21,360 bases of DNA from Gemmatimonadales bacterium UBA2975 (GTDB lineage: Bacteria > Gemmatimonadota > Gemmatimonadetes > Longimicrobiales > Gaopeijiaceae), in assembly GCA_002348265.1 (NCBI GenBank), contig DEAT01000003.1, forward strand, positions 1 through 21,360, in the 5' to 3' direction. This document shows, in pieces, positions 7,034 through 15,487 of this stretch; positions within the stretch are counted from its first letter, which is position 1, and each line of letters starts with the position of its first letter. Both the position numbers and the translations under genes were made by a program. The notes beneath the pieces were generated by a model. It did not search any database, was not told where the DNA came from, and worked only from the letters and a program-made list of their open reading frames with translations.

Positions 7034-8779
7034 CTAGCTACCTCGCTTGATAATCGCTTCCTGGATCTCGATATAGGTACCGACGTTAGACTGGATCTCA
7101 GAAAGGTTTACGCCCACCGACGCGGGGTATTCACCGGCGAGGCCCAGCAGCCTAAGAGCCTCCTGGAAAGCAGGCAGAGTGGCCTGAGCAGACTGGAGCG
7201 TATTGGGCTCTTGGTCGGCTACAGCTTTACGGTACAGACTGAAGGCATGCCAGAAATTCATCTGGTTTAGCATGTCATCACCAAGGTTCGGGATCTGCTT
7301 ACCGAGAACCATGCCGTCAACTGTGTACTGAAACCTGTTCTGCTGGTAGCCGTTCTGATACGCTTCCGCGAACACCATCGTACCAGCCTGCGCCGCCTGG
7401 GCCGGATTACCTTCAGCTGCACGAGACAAGACAACTACCGCATCTTGCAAGCGGCCAGCTTGGATTAACCAGTTCCCCTGTCGGAGTGCAGCACTCGGAT
7501 GTTCAGGGTTGATCTCCATGACACGGTCTAGTGCGCTGATCGCATCATCCAGCCGGTCGGCCCTCTGAAGCGCATCGGCATAAAGAAGCCAAGGGCGGTC
7601 CTCCGACGGATGCGTTTCCAGCACACGCTCGCTCATCATGATCGCGTTATCTAGGTCTTCGAGCTGGATATAAGCTGACACCACGTTCTCCAACAATCGA
7701 ACCTCTGTCTCGGTGCCCTTAACTTCGAACACCTTCACGTACGAGTCGATCGCCTCTCGATAATATCCGGCTGCCTCGGGTGCCAAACTCTCTTCACTGT
7801 CGGCTGGCGCAGTGAGAGCCGCTTCTTGCTGGATGTCACTAGCAGCCCTGAAGGCAAATCCGCCATACTGTGTGTGCAGGTCAACGTTCTCAGGATCAAC
7901 GTCGAGACCTACCTGAATGAAAGCCATCGCTCCAACTGGATCACCCGCCTGAGCCAACTCATACGCTATTCGCATCCGAATAGCGGAATTCCCCGGGTTG
8001 ATATCAAGATAGCGCGAGTAGTAGTCACGTGCTTTATCGTCTTGCTCACTTACGGCTGCGATGTAACCAGCCAACTGCAAGGCATCTTCGTGAAACGGAT
8101 TGGCCTCAATAACCGTCTCCAGTTCTCCGAGCGACTCATCCATACGCTCCATCTCGTAAAGAATCCGACCACGCAGATAGCGAGTTCCTATTTGGTTCGG
8201 GTTCAGAGAGAGTGACTCGTCGCAGTTGCGCAAAGCGTTGTCCCACTGCTGCGATGCATAATAATCGTTACAAATGGCCGCCGAACGTACCGTAGTGGAA
8301 TAGCGCTCAAACTGCTCATATATGTTCTGTGCTGCGAGTTCTCTGTCATCCTTAGTAGCCGGAAACGCTTCGATTGGGAAAGACTCCGAACCCTGGATAT
8401 CCCAAACCTCAGCTGAGAGCATGAAGTTGTCTTTAGACACCTCCGTGTAACTCCCACATATGGCGACTGGAATGTTGACTTGAGACGCAAGCTGACGCGT
8501 GTACAGACAGTTCAAGTCATCAATCTTCATATCAAAGCGCTTAGCTTCGTCCTTGATGTCTCCTTCCTCCATGGATACGTGCGTTGGGAAATCTTCCAGC
8601 AACTCACGCAGTTCCTTAGAGACATCTTTTCCGAATCCGCGATCCGCATCCTCAAGCGGCTCGAAATATGGAATAATGACGCGGAAACGCCCTCCGTCCT
8701 GAGCCGCTAACCGAGCAGCAGGGGCGATCACGATAGCGGCAAGCGCCAAAGCGAAAGTTAGCTTGAGCCGTCCAAGCAT
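7034..8779 (-). CDS. Exported tetratricopeptide-repeat protein
   Basis: The 581-residue product starts with a signal peptide (MLGRLKLTFALALAA...LAAQ, cleavage near residue 27). Residues about 30-155 form an alpha/beta region (FRVIIPYFEP... to ...EVWDIQGSESFPIEAF) that resembles the CsgG/TolB-N-like domains found before TPRs in secreted proteins; I hold that assignment loosely. From about 170 to 480 there are degenerate TPR units with the spacing and small/aromatic residues of the family (for example WDNALRNCDESLSLNPN and YLRGRILYEMERMDES). It is probably a periplasmic scaffold; the partner is unknown. The ATG at 8779 is chosen because AGGAG lies eight bases upstream and the signal peptide starts there; a GTG at 8806 is less likely. 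It is a single-gene unit ended by a strong terminator. Confidence 0.85.
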   Translation of the reverse strand: MLGRLKLTFALALAAIVIAPAARLAAQDGGRFRVIIPYFEPLEDADRGFGKDVSKELRELLEDFPTHVSMEEGDIKDEAKRFDMKIDDLNCLYTRQLASQVNIPVAICGSYTEVSKDNFMLSAEVWDIQGSESFPIEAFPATKDDRELAAQNIYEQFERYSTTVRSAAICNDYYASQQWDNALRNCDESLSLNPNQIGTRYLRGRILYEMERMDESLGELETVIEANPFHEDALQLAGYIAAVSEQDDKARDYYSRYLDINPGNSAIRMRIAYELAQAGDPVGAMAFIQVGLDVDPENVDLHTQYGGFAFRAASDIQQEAALTAPADSEESLAPEAAGYYREAIDSYVKVFEVKGTETEVRLLENVVSAYIQLEDLDNAIMMSERVLETHPSEDRPWLLYADALQRADRLDDAISALDRVMEINPEHPSAALRQGNWLIQAGRLQDAVVVLSRAAEGNPAQAAQAGTMVFAEAYQNGYQQNRFQYTVDGMVLGKQIPNLGDDMLNQMNFWHAFSLYRKAVADQEPNTLQSAQATLPAFQEALRLLGLAGEYPASVGVNLSEIQSNVGTYIEIQEAIIKRGS

Positions 8780-8883
8780 TGCTTCATCTCCTTGGGTTTT
8801 ACCCACCCTAGCGAGGCGGGCTCATCCGGATCGGAATCCGAACAGGTTCAATCACGTCTGTTGACTATTCTTGAGTACCGCAC

Positions 8884-8916
8884 AAAAAACCCGGAGATCC
8901 GAAAATCTACGGATCC
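8884..8916 (-). terminator. Candidate terminator downstream of the thioesterase gene
   Basis: On the minus strand GATCCG (8915..8910 region) and CGGATC (8901..8896) pair across an eight-base loop, and six Ts (8889..8884) follow six bases later. It lies about 155 bases after the thioesterase stop and about 105 bases before the TPR start, so it could separate the two transcripts. The stem is short and the T-run is slightly offset, so this is only probable. Confidence 0.45.
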
Positions 8917-9070
8917 AGGCATGAATAGCTTGCGAATTTATTCACAAAGCTTGAAGTGGGCAAACATATTTTTCGGTAAACGGATGGAATCAATGGATAT
9001 CGGACTAACCCATGGTACCCATATGCGCACTCTAACCGGGGCTACACCGTACCGAAAATTATTTCAGATC

Positions 9071-9520
9071 TTATTCGAGAAGCCCATCGAACGCCTCAAG
9101 TGTTCGGCGCAAATCAACCGGCATTAGAGAGGAGGCCCCCACTGAATAGTCATACATAACTTGCACGGTTGAACCGCTCTGAAGCTTGTCCCCATTCTCT
9201 CCGCGAACCTCGTACTGAAGCTCAAAGTGCTTCCGGCCAATCCTAGATACACGCACTCCCACCGAGACCGTCTGAGGCCAAAACACTCTAGAGTGCCACC
9301 GTACGCTACACTCAGCTAGCACGTAGGGGAGCTCAGCAATCTGGCTATCACCTACCACGTGCTCCCAGTACGCCCAGCGAGCCTCTTCAAAATAAATAAG
9401 GGCATCGGCGTGGTGCACGTGCCCACCCACATCCACATCACGAAACCGAATGGGTACAGAGTGCCAAAAGCGGAAGTCAGAATCACTTTCGCCGCTATCG
9501 TGCTTCACTTCTTCAGTCAT
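9071..9520 (-). CDS. Acyl-CoA thioesterase, 4HBT/YbgC-type hotdog fold
   Basis: The 149-residue protein matches the single hotdog-domain thioesterase family. The key block is RFRDVDVGGHVHHADALIYF: Asp30 and, seven residues on, His37 keep the spacing of the catalytic Asp and His of YbgC, and YFEEAR follows as in FadM/YbgC proteins. Such enzymes hydrolyse acyl-CoA in the cytoplasm, often as homotetramers; the chain length acted on cannot be read from sequence. The ATG at 9520 has AGGA about five bases upstream. It is transcribed divergently from the DUF2911 gene. No Tol-Pal genes, the usual neighbours of ybgC, are present, so I do not assign that symbol. Confidence 0.88.
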   Translation of the reverse strand: MTEEVKHDSGESDSDFRFWHSVPIRFRDVDVGGHVHHADALIYFEEARWAYWEHVVGDSQIAELPYVLAECSVRWHSRVFWPQTVSVGVRVSRIGRKHFELQYEVRGENGDKLQSGSTVQVMYDYSVGASSLMPVDLRRTLEAFDGLLE

Positions 9521-9646
9521 CAGAATCCTACCGGCTTCATTCTAGCCAATAACCCGGCACTTTTGGTGAACGCTTAAGCATGCTCCGTGTAGAACCTGCA
9601 TTCGAAGCCAACGTGCCATGAACATTTTAAGGATAAACACATACAG

Positions 9647-9659
9647 TGTTTCTGAAACA
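9647..9659. promoter_or_regulatory. 13-bp palindrome in a divergent promoter region
   Basis: TGTTTC-T-GAAACA is a perfect palindrome around one central base. It lies between the divergently transcribed thioesterase (start 9520) and DUF2911 gene (start 9737), where an operator would be expected. No flanking -35/-10 pair is convincing, so the functional call is tentative. Confidence 0.35.
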
Positions 9660-9736
9660 GCGTTCAAATAGTGCCGAAACGGATGAGTTTAAAACCCTAA
9701 AAATTCAATAGATCGGAGACCTGCCCCAATCTCACT

Positions 9737-10321
9737 ATGCTGAGTACACAGATTCGAACCCTGCTCAACCCCATCGCCATCATAATCAGTTTTCTGAGTA
9801 CCACACCAGTACTCGGACAAGATGCGCAATGCCATTACAGGGGAGCCCCTGAAGCTTTAGCGGAACGTATGAGTCCGCTGGATTCTGTGACCATTACTCT
9901 TGGAGGCGGGCAGGCCAAACTCTGTTACGGTCGGCCGTCAGCACGGGGACGAACTATGGTAGGAGGGGAGGATCCCCTAGGTCAGCCATGGCGCATGGGT
10001 GCCAATGAGCCGACAACGCTCCACCTCCCATTCCCCGCTCGCTTAGGCTCAATAGACCTGCCACCCGGCAAATACTCGCTATACGCAATCCCGGAAGAAA
10101 CCGAATGGACTGTGATCGTGAACACAAACACCAACCGTTGGGGCATTCCTATAAGTCCGGACGTGCGCTCATCTGATTTTGGGAGCATGAAAGTTACGCC
10201 GAAAGAACCGAGCAAATACGTAGAAACAATGACATTCAGTTTTCAGGGATCAGACCTAAGCGGCCTGATCACGTTCGCTTGGGAACTTGCGACATTCGAC
10301 CTCCCCATCTCACGTCGCTGA
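9737..10321 (+). CDS. Exported DUF2911-family protein
   Basis: The 194-residue product has an N-terminal hydrophobic segment (about 11-25) ending VLGQ, consistent with a signal peptide. The body contains the DUF2911 pattern: VTITLGGGQAKLCYGRPSARGRTMVG (written here as positions about 51-76), then GQPWRMGANEPTTLHL, GKYSLYAIP and ETEWTVIVN. The family is common in Bacteroidota and Gemmatimonadota and has no established biochemical role. The Trp-Arg-x-Gly-Ala-Asn-Glu block is its most conserved part. The ATG start lacks a good Shine-Dalgarno, but the signal peptide begins there. The GDPD gene follows after about 40 bases and may be co-transcribed. Confidence 0.87.
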   Translation: MLSTQIRTLLNPIAIIISFLSTTPVLGQDAQCHYRGAPEALAERMSPLDSVTITLGGGQAKLCYGRPSARGRTMVGGEDPLGQPWRMGANEPTTLHLPFPARLGSIDLPPGKYSLYAIPEETEWTVIVNTNTNRWGIPISPDVRSSDFGSMKVTPKEPSKYVETMTFSFQGSDLSGLITFAWELATFDLPISRR

Positions 10322-10362
10322 GCGATCAAATTCGTGCCCCTCAGTTCAAGAACACATAGGTG

Positions 10363-11124
10363 ATGGCGAGCGATCCGCTTGCTCTGAGTGGCGCAGTCGA
10401 AATCATCGCACATCGTGGGTTTAGCGCTCGCGCGCCTGAAAACACGATCGCAGCCCTTACTCTCGCCCTCGAAGAGGGGGCTACTGCTGTCGAGTTCGAC
10501 CTTCGTACCGCGGGTGACGGCAACCCGGTGCTCATGCACGACGAGACACTGAATCGAACCACAAATGGTATCGGCAACGTGGAAGAGCTAAGCCTAGAAC
10601 AGCTTGCACAGCTCGATGCAGGCTCTTGGTTCAATTCTACCTTCGAGGGAGAACGTGTCCCTTCTCTTGCTGAGGCACTTGAGTGTCTAAAGGTCCAAGT
10701 CAAAACCATTTTCGCCGAGCTGAAGGGCGGAGGTAAAAACCAAAACCTGCTGAACGTAGTCTCGATAACACGCGCCGCCGGCCTCCTCGAAAAAACCGTA
10801 TTTATCGCGAAAGATTGGTCGCTGCTTGACGAACTCCGCCGACATGCCCCCGAAGCTCTCATAGGCCCTATTGTCGAGCGCCGGGAACAGACTCAAGGAG
10901 CCCTTACTCGTTTCACTAACGATCCCCGATGCCTTCTCGATTTCGACGCACGTATTCTCCTGCAGGATCCAAAAATAGCGCTTTATGCAAAACAAAATGG
11001 AATGGAGATCGCCGTATGGACCGTGGATAAAATAGCAGACGCAGAGCTGCTTCTGAATCTTGGAGTCCGTCGGATTACCACCAACCAAGTCGGGCGGATG
11101 CTAGCGTGGGCTCGCACACTTTAG
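10363..11124 (+). CDS. Glycerophosphodiester phosphodiesterase
   Basis: The enzyme hydrolyses glycerophosphodiesters, released from phospholipids, to glycerol-3-phosphate and an alcohol. The 253-residue protein shows all GDPD landmarks (numbering from ATG 10363): HRG (17-19) with PENT (25-28), the metal-binding ExD (44 and 46), the His-Asp pair in LMHDETL (59-60), a metal-binding Glu in FAELKG (119), and a C-terminal VWTVDK...GVRRITTNQ barrel end. No signal peptide, so it is cytoplasmic, like UgpQ. GTG 10360 is directly before ATG 10363 in frame, and either could start; AGG lies just upstream. It is convergent with the histidine kinase, with only 33 bases between. Confidence 0.93.
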   Translation: MASDPLALSGAVEIIAHRGFSARAPENTIAALTLALEEGATAVEFDLRTAGDGNPVLMHDETLNRTTNGIGNVEELSLEQLAQLDAGSWFNSTFEGERVPSLAEALECLKVQVKTIFAELKGGGKNQNLLNVVSITRAAGLLEKTVFIAKDWSLLDELRRHAPEALIGPIVERREQTQGALTRFTNDPRCLLDFDARILLQDPKIALYAKQNGMEIAVWTVDKIADAELLLNLGVRRITTNQVGRMLAWARTL

Positions 11125-11130
11125 GCATAT

Positions 11131-11151
11131 CTGCAACCCCAATTTTTGCAG
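11131..11151. terminator. Hairpin between convergent genes, possible bidirectional terminator
   Basis: CTGCAA (11131-11136) pairs with TTGCAG (11146-11151) over a nine-base loop. It is centred in the 33-base gap between the stops of the convergent GDPD and histidine kinase genes. There is no T-run after the stem on either strand, so intrinsic termination would be weak. Confidence 0.35.
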
Positions 11152-11157
11152 GTCAAA

Positions 11158-13023
11158 TCAGTCGGACACATCGACCACCTGTTCCCCCTCTGTAACAGGC
11201 CCTTCTACCGGCAAGGTCATCGTGAACGTGCTTCCCTTACCAAGAGTCGAGTCGACTTCAGCGGTACCGCCATGCGCAGAAGCCACTCCCTTGACGATCG
11301 CCAGACCCAGTCCTGCAGAACCCCCGTCTCGCTTTCTACCTTGAGAGAATCGATCAAAGATCCGTCCTCCAACATCCGGGGCGACTCCCGGCCCGTTATC
11401 TGTTACCGTGACCCGAACCGACGAACCGTCGTAGGTGCAGGACGCCGTGACACTGCCACCTTCGGGGGTCAGGCGGATTGCATTGTCCAGCAAGTTGGAC
11501 ACCGCCTGGATAATGCGGTCTCGGTCCACTCGCGCCACAACAGACCCACTCTTCTCAACGCTAAGATTGATAGATCGTGATGATGCTCGCATTTCAAACA
11601 TTGACACGGCTTCATCCAAAAGCGTCACTAGATCTTCCTTAGAAGGCCTCACAACAAAGATCCCCGCTTCAATTCGGGAGGCGTCGAGAAGGTCTCCAAT
11701 AAGGCTCTGCATGCGCTTCCCAGATCTGTGAATCATCTCAGCCTGATGTCTGCGTTCCTTCTCGTTAAGCGAGAGGTCGAGTAAGATTTCGGCCGCCGCA
11801 ATCGTAACGCTCAACGGATTTTGCAAGTCATGCGAAACTATGGAAACAATATCTTCGCGCTGACGCACCGCCCTCCGAAGTTCGGCCTCGCGCTCAAAAG
11901 TTTCCGTCATATCGGTAAACGTGAGAACGGCACCGATCAAATCCGCTCCGTCGATCATCGGTAATAAAGACCAACGCGCTGGAAATGGGACACCCCTCCG
12001 GTGCCAGAGGACAGCTCCATCCTCCGACTCTAGTGCTTTACCTTCCGCAGCAGCAGAGAGTAACGATGACGAAGACCGGTCTTCTACTCTTCTTTCTCTA
12101 TCAGAATGAAAAATCGTTGCATGCACATCCCGTCCACGGATTTCGGACACAGTGTATCCGAGAAGGCGAGCACCAGCCCGGTTCAGCGAAACACATCGTC
12201 CATCAAGGTCCATACCCAGCACCCCATCATCGGTGGCCTCCAGGAGTGCGTCGGCTTCTCTTCTCTGCTGAACCGCGACACGCCGTAGTTTCTCCCTCTC
12301 TACGGTTAGTGTTCGATAACGGTACGCCACCCGACCAATAATCAAAGTGGCAAGTAGAGCGACGAGAGCCAGTACCAGCATTATACGTGCCTGTAATCTC
12401 TGTTCCGTAACTACTCTGCTGCGACTAGCACTAACCTGCTCCGCAATGATGAGATCGAGATCGCGTGTTGCTCTTTGCAGGTCCTCATACCCCTGACGCA
12501 GTTCAGCTCTCGCATCCCCTGTCGGCCCTTGCTCGAAGAGCTGAATATTATTGAAACGCCAATCAAATGACTCACTGCGCAGTGCTGCTACCCTCTGGAA
12601 AACAGTCCTCCCTAAATAGTTGGGAGCGTGAGAAGAGCCTGACTCAAGCTCCCCGAGTACATCCTGATCCAACTCTCTCGCGAACGCAGCCAACGAGTCT
12701 AGTACCGCATCCTCTTCGACGATTGCGGCCCTGTAATATTCGCGGAATGAGCCATCGCGAGAGAGCAGAAAACCCTCGACCCGCGCCATCTGTCTCGCCT
12801 TCAAAAGGCCCAGCTTCGCGCTTAGCCTCGTTGCTGGCTCACCGACGTTGATGATCATGTCCTGAACAGCTGCAACCCGCTGACCAAAGTATGAGGGCAC
12901 AGCAATCAGTGCGATCAAAGCCAGAGTAACAAAACCTAGTGCCCATAGCCCACGTGCTGACGGCGGACGGGGCACTTGGGGCTCGATTCGTGAAAAGGGA
13001 TACCACCCCTTTTTATCCTTCAT
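11158..13023 (-). CDS. Membrane-bound PAS-containing sensor histidine kinase
   Basis: The 621-residue kinase has a membrane helix at about 27-46, a helical periplasmic sensor region (47-211, CHASE3-like in length and helix content), a second helix (212-232), a PAS domain (about 255-375, with ATDDGVLGMDLDG and LLGYTVSEIRGRD), and a catalytic core. The core shows the H-box SHDLQNP with His398, the N-box NLLDN (510-514), G1 DNGPG (542-546), the F-box FDRF (556-559) and G2 GLGLAI. It should autophosphorylate His398 and pass phosphate to a response regulator, but none is nearby, so it is an orphan in this window. ATG 13023 has GGAG directly abutting it, an unusually tight spacing. It is convergent with the GDPD gene. 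Confidence 0.93.
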   Translation of the reverse strand: MKDKKGWYPFSRIEPQVPRPPSARGLWALGFVTLALIALIAVPSYFGQRVAAVQDMIINVGEPATRLSAKLGLLKARQMARVEGFLLSRDGSFREYYRAAIVEEDAVLDSLAAFARELDQDVLGELESGSSHAPNYLGRTVFQRVAALRSESFDWRFNNIQLFEQGPTGDARAELRQGYEDLQRATRDLDLIIAEQVSASRSRVVTEQRLQARIMLVLALVALLATLIIGRVAYRYRTLTVEREKLRRVAVQQRREADALLEATDDGVLGMDLDGRCVSLNRAGARLLGYTVSEIRGRDVHATIFHSDRERRVEDRSSSSLLSAAAEGKALESEDGAVLWHRRGVPFPARWSLLPMIDGADLIGAVLTFTDMTETFEREAELRRAVRQREDIVSIVSHDLQNPLSVTIAAAEILLDLSLNEKERRHQAEMIHRSGKRMQSLIGDLLDASRIEAGIFVVRPSKEDLVTLLDEAVSMFEMRASSRSINLSVEKSGSVVARVDRDRIIQAVSNLLDNAIRLTPEGGSVTASCTYDGSSVRVTVTDNGPGVAPDVGGRIFDRFSQGRKRDGGSAGLGLAIVKGVASAHGGTAEVDSTLGKGSTFTMTLPVEGPVTEGEQVVDVSD

Positions 13024-13180
13024 CTCCGGTCCGCCATTCTTTGCCTAACTAGTCGAAATCGAAGTCCTCTTCACATGCGCCTAGGATTGGAACCCTCAAC
13101 ACCTCAGGTAGAGTACGCTCATGATAGACAGTCCGTAAACAAGGCTGTGAGGTCACAACAAGACATCACTCCGGACTTTT

Positions 13181-13651
13181 TTAGTTGCGGATAGAAGAGA
13201 GGCTAATACCGTCCAAAACCTCCGGGTCGGCAGATAGCTCCTTCTCTCCCGGCTCGAAGCCGTTCATACGCAGAATGTACGCCACGAGGCCAACGGCTTC
13301 TTCATCGGTGAGGCTACCCGGAGCAGTTTCAGGCATCTGTGTCTGGATCATCTGATATAACGAGCCCGCATGACGACGACTCCACTTGAACTTGAACTGC
13401 GAATCCGAGAACTCACTTGAGGCGTGGCATTCAGTGCATTGGCTGCGAAAAACCTCTCGGCCGCCGTCCGCCTGATCATCTGTGAATGAAATCGAACCAT
13501 TAGCGTTCTCCGCGGCTACGGCTACAGTCGCAGCCTCATCTGGCTGACCTTCACTCTGAGGAGCAACCACAGGCGCCACATTACCTGACGCCGCACATCC
13601 GGACAGAGTAAAAAGAAGCGAGGCAATCAGTTTTTTTTGATAGCGTTTCAT
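13181..13651 (-). CDS. Lipoprotein c-type cytochrome
   Basis: The protein of 156 residues begins with a lipoprotein signal (MKRYQKKLIASLLF then lipobox LSGC), followed by an Ala/Pro/acidic linker and one heme c motif CTECH. Methionine candidates for the sixth ligand are in QMPETAPGSL and LRMNGFEPGEKE. This looks like a class I monoheme cytochrome c held on the outer face of a membrane, passing electrons in the periplasm. I take ATG 13651, with AGGA about ten bases upstream; a TTG at 13672 would add seven residues before the signal. Codons 5-7 contain a run of eight A bases, which may be slippery. It follows the acyltransferase gene on the same strand after about 93 bases; the redox partner is unknown. 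Confidence 0.88.
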   Translation of the reverse strand: MKRYQKKLIASLLFTLSGCAASGNVAPVVAPQSEGQPDEAATVAVAAENANGSISFTDDQADGGREVFRSQCTECHASSEFSDSQFKFKWSRRHAGSLYQMIQTQMPETAPGSLTDEEAVGLVAYILRMNGFEPGEKELSADPEVLDGISLSSIRN

Positions 13652-13744
13652 CAAGGGTCGATCCTGGTTCAAAGTAGCTGATGAAAAGAGCCAAGCCCGT
13701 GCCAGCCTGCAACCGGTTCGAGCGCAGCACCTAACTGAAACCTT

Positions 13745-14863
13745 CTAAATCTTGATATAGACTCTTTTGGCATGAAGAATCCAGATGAGTCCAAGCCAGA
13801 TCGCTAGGTAGGTCAGAGCAAAGGCCAATGAGCCATTCACGTCACCAGCCCAGTTCCTGAAAACAACCTCGTACACCCAATTATAGATAGAGGGACCATC
13901 CTCACCACCAATGCGGATGTAGCCTAACATCTTACTCGCCATGCCTGAGGCGACATACACGGCGATCGCATTCGTGCCGAATACGACCATCCAAGTGCAC
14001 CACGCACCTCTCAGTCGCTTAACATCAATCAACCAATACATCGACCCGAATAGCAGGAGCGCCGTCCCTGAGCTAAACAAAGTGAAAGAACTGGTCCAGA
14101 GATTCTTGTTGATTGGAAAAGCCATACCCCAAATAAGGCCCAAAACAGCAAACAGTGCAGCGGCGGTCAGCATGGCTCGCGTCTTGATCTCACCACTCTT
14201 ATCGGCCTGGAGCCAATCTCCCGTCGCGATGCCCAGGAGTGCTGTAACTACTGCGGGAAACGTCGAAAGCAGACCCTCTGGATCCCAAGTCCCCTGCCAA
14301 AGACGACCCGGCATTAAGAGCCGATCGAGCCAAGACGCAAGATTGCCTTCTGGGCTCAGATCTCCGGCACCGTAGCCCGGAACCGGCACCAGCGTCATCA
14401 CTGCCCAGTAGCCAAGAAGTAAAATGATTCCTGTAACTGCACGTCCGCGGGCGCCGAGATAGATGTATGAAGCACCAGCTGCCAAGTAGACAATCCCAAT
14501 CCGTTGAAGCACCCCATACAACCGCATTTCTCCCCAATCGAAAGTTGGAATCGCACGCATAGCGACCCCCAAGGCAATCAGGATTAACGAGCGACGAAGC
14601 ACGTGACGCATCAGGTGGCCAGTCTGCGCAACGGTTCCTAGTCTTCGCCGAAAAGAGAATGGGATGGCCACGCCGACTATGAAGAGGAAGTAAGGAAAGA
14701 TCAGATCTGTCGGTGTCCATCCGTGCCACTCTGCGTGCTGAAGCGGAGGGTATATATAAGTCCAGCTTCCCGGATTATTTACGAGAATCATCCCCGCAAT
14801 CGTCAATCCACGGAATGCATCTAAGGAGAGGAGGCGCCTCGGCGGGGTCTGAGCATCTCTCAC
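13745..14863 (-). CDS. HGSNAT/NagX-like integral membrane acyltransferase (DUF5009 type)
   Basis: The 372-residue protein has about ten hydrophobic helices and starts LLSLDAFRGLTIAGMILVNN (11-30), the family opening. After the first helix comes LQHAEWHGWTPTDLIFPYF: QHA with His43 aligns with the catalytic His of human heparan-alpha-glucosaminide N-acetyltransferase, which takes acetyl from cytoplasmic acetyl-CoA and puts it on an extracytoplasmic amino sugar. Bacterial relatives (NagX, YeiB-like) occur near chitin or glucosamine use genes, but here there is no sugar gene. The ATG overlaps the mobA stop by four bases (ATGA), so it is translationally coupled to a molybdenum cofactor gene. Substrate unknown. 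Confidence 0.85.
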   Translation of the reverse strand: MRDAQTPPRRLLSLDAFRGLTIAGMILVNNPGSWTYIYPPLQHAEWHGWTPTDLIFPYFLFIVGVAIPFSFRRRLGTVAQTGHLMRHVLRRSLILIALGVAMRAIPTFDWGEMRLYGVLQRIGIVYLAAGASYIYLGARGRAVTGIILLLGYWAVMTLVPVPGYGAGDLSPEGNLASWLDRLLMPGRLWQGTWDPEGLLSTFPAVVTALLGIATGDWLQADKSGEIKTRAMLTAAALFAVLGLIWGMAFPINKNLWTSSFTLFSSGTALLLFGSMYWLIDVKRLRGAWCTWMVVFGTNAIAVYVASGMASKMLGYIRIGGEDGPSIYNWVYEVVFRNWAGDVNGSLAFALTYLAIWLGLIWILHAKRVYIKI

Positions 14864-15474
14864 AAGGCACGATCCAGATCGGCAGGCAAGTTAACGTTTA
14901 CAGAGACGGCCCTCGCCGACCCAGAGTTGAGCACGACCTTCTTTCCATCAACCGCCTCAAACAGTGATCGAGCAGCTCGCTCACCTTTATCAAGCAACCC
15001 CGTCACAATATCCACACACTCTGTCCGATAGACGGAACAGAGTGGCTCAAAATCAGGGTCACCTCGCCGACTCGCCGCCGCGGCGAGCACACGATTGGCG
15101 TCAGATTCCACCGCCCCCAAGGCCACCGCCTCTATTACCTCTGGACCCACGCTAGGAAGGTCGGTCGCCAAAACAAAAACGGCCGCTGCTTGATTATTGA
15201 AAGCGTGGTGGAGCGCCGACTCGATACCTGCTAAGGGTCCGAATCCAGGGCGCAGATCCCTTAACACCGTACCCCACGACTCGGAAACCGATCGAGAGGA
15301 AACGATCACCACTTCGTCGCACACAGCAGCCAGTGCACGGGACGCACGCAACACCATCGGAACCCCCTCAATTTCCGTGGTAGCCTTATCACGGCCGAAG
15401 CGCCGACTCTCTCCTCCAGCTAAGACTGCACCTATCATCGGCCTCAGTGAGAGTGGAATCTGTTGCCCTGTCAT
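14860..15474 (-). CDS. mobA: Molybdenum cofactor guanylyltransferase (MobA-like)
   Basis: MobA joins GMP from GTP to molybdopterin to form the MGD cofactor of DMSO-reductase-family enzymes. Seen in the 204-residue product: the nucleotidyltransferase loop VLAGGESRRFGRDKA (17-31), GFGPLAGIESAL (77-88) and the metal-binding Asp105 in LATDLPSV. This pattern is shared with other sugar-nucleotide and MobA-type transferases, so the call leans also on fdhD 13 bases upstream. ATG 15474 has a weak GGA about eight bases upstream. A Met13 start at 15438 is possible and would leave MIGAVLAGG as N-terminus, which is also common for MobA. It is coupled to the acyltransferase gene by a four-base overlap. Confidence 0.88.
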   Translation of the reverse strand: MTGQQIPLSLRPMIGAVLAGGESRRFGRDKATTEIEGVPMVLRASRALAAVCDEVVIVSSRSVSESWGTVLRDLRPGFGPLAGIESALHHAFNNQAAAVFVLATDLPSVGPEVIEAVALGAVESDANRVLAAAASRRGDPDFEPLCSVYRTECVDIVTGLLDKGERAARSLFEAVDGKKVVLNSGSARAVSVNVNLPADLDRAL

Positions 15475-15487
15475 GGAAAATATCCGT

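Noticed and set aside
6848..7270. 140-residue plus-strand frame across the TPR terminator
   Set aside because: It runs through the terminator hairpin and antisense to the TPR gene, with no recognisable protein features.
107..8967. 14-base identical string AAGTGGGCAAACAT at the mraY start and near 8954-8967
   Set aside because: In 21 kb about one chance match of this length is expected; the surroundings differ.
8792..9127. 111-residue plus-strand frame in the gap between the TPR and thioesterase genes
   Set aside because: It overlaps the ends of both genes and a candidate terminator, and its residues look random.
13080..13140. Sequence resembling parts of a tRNA (GGTTCCAATCC on the minus strand; CTCAGGTAGAGTACGC on the plus strand)
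   Set aside because: The T-stem does not pair beyond three bases, and no acceptor stem, anticodon arm or CCA fits on either strand.
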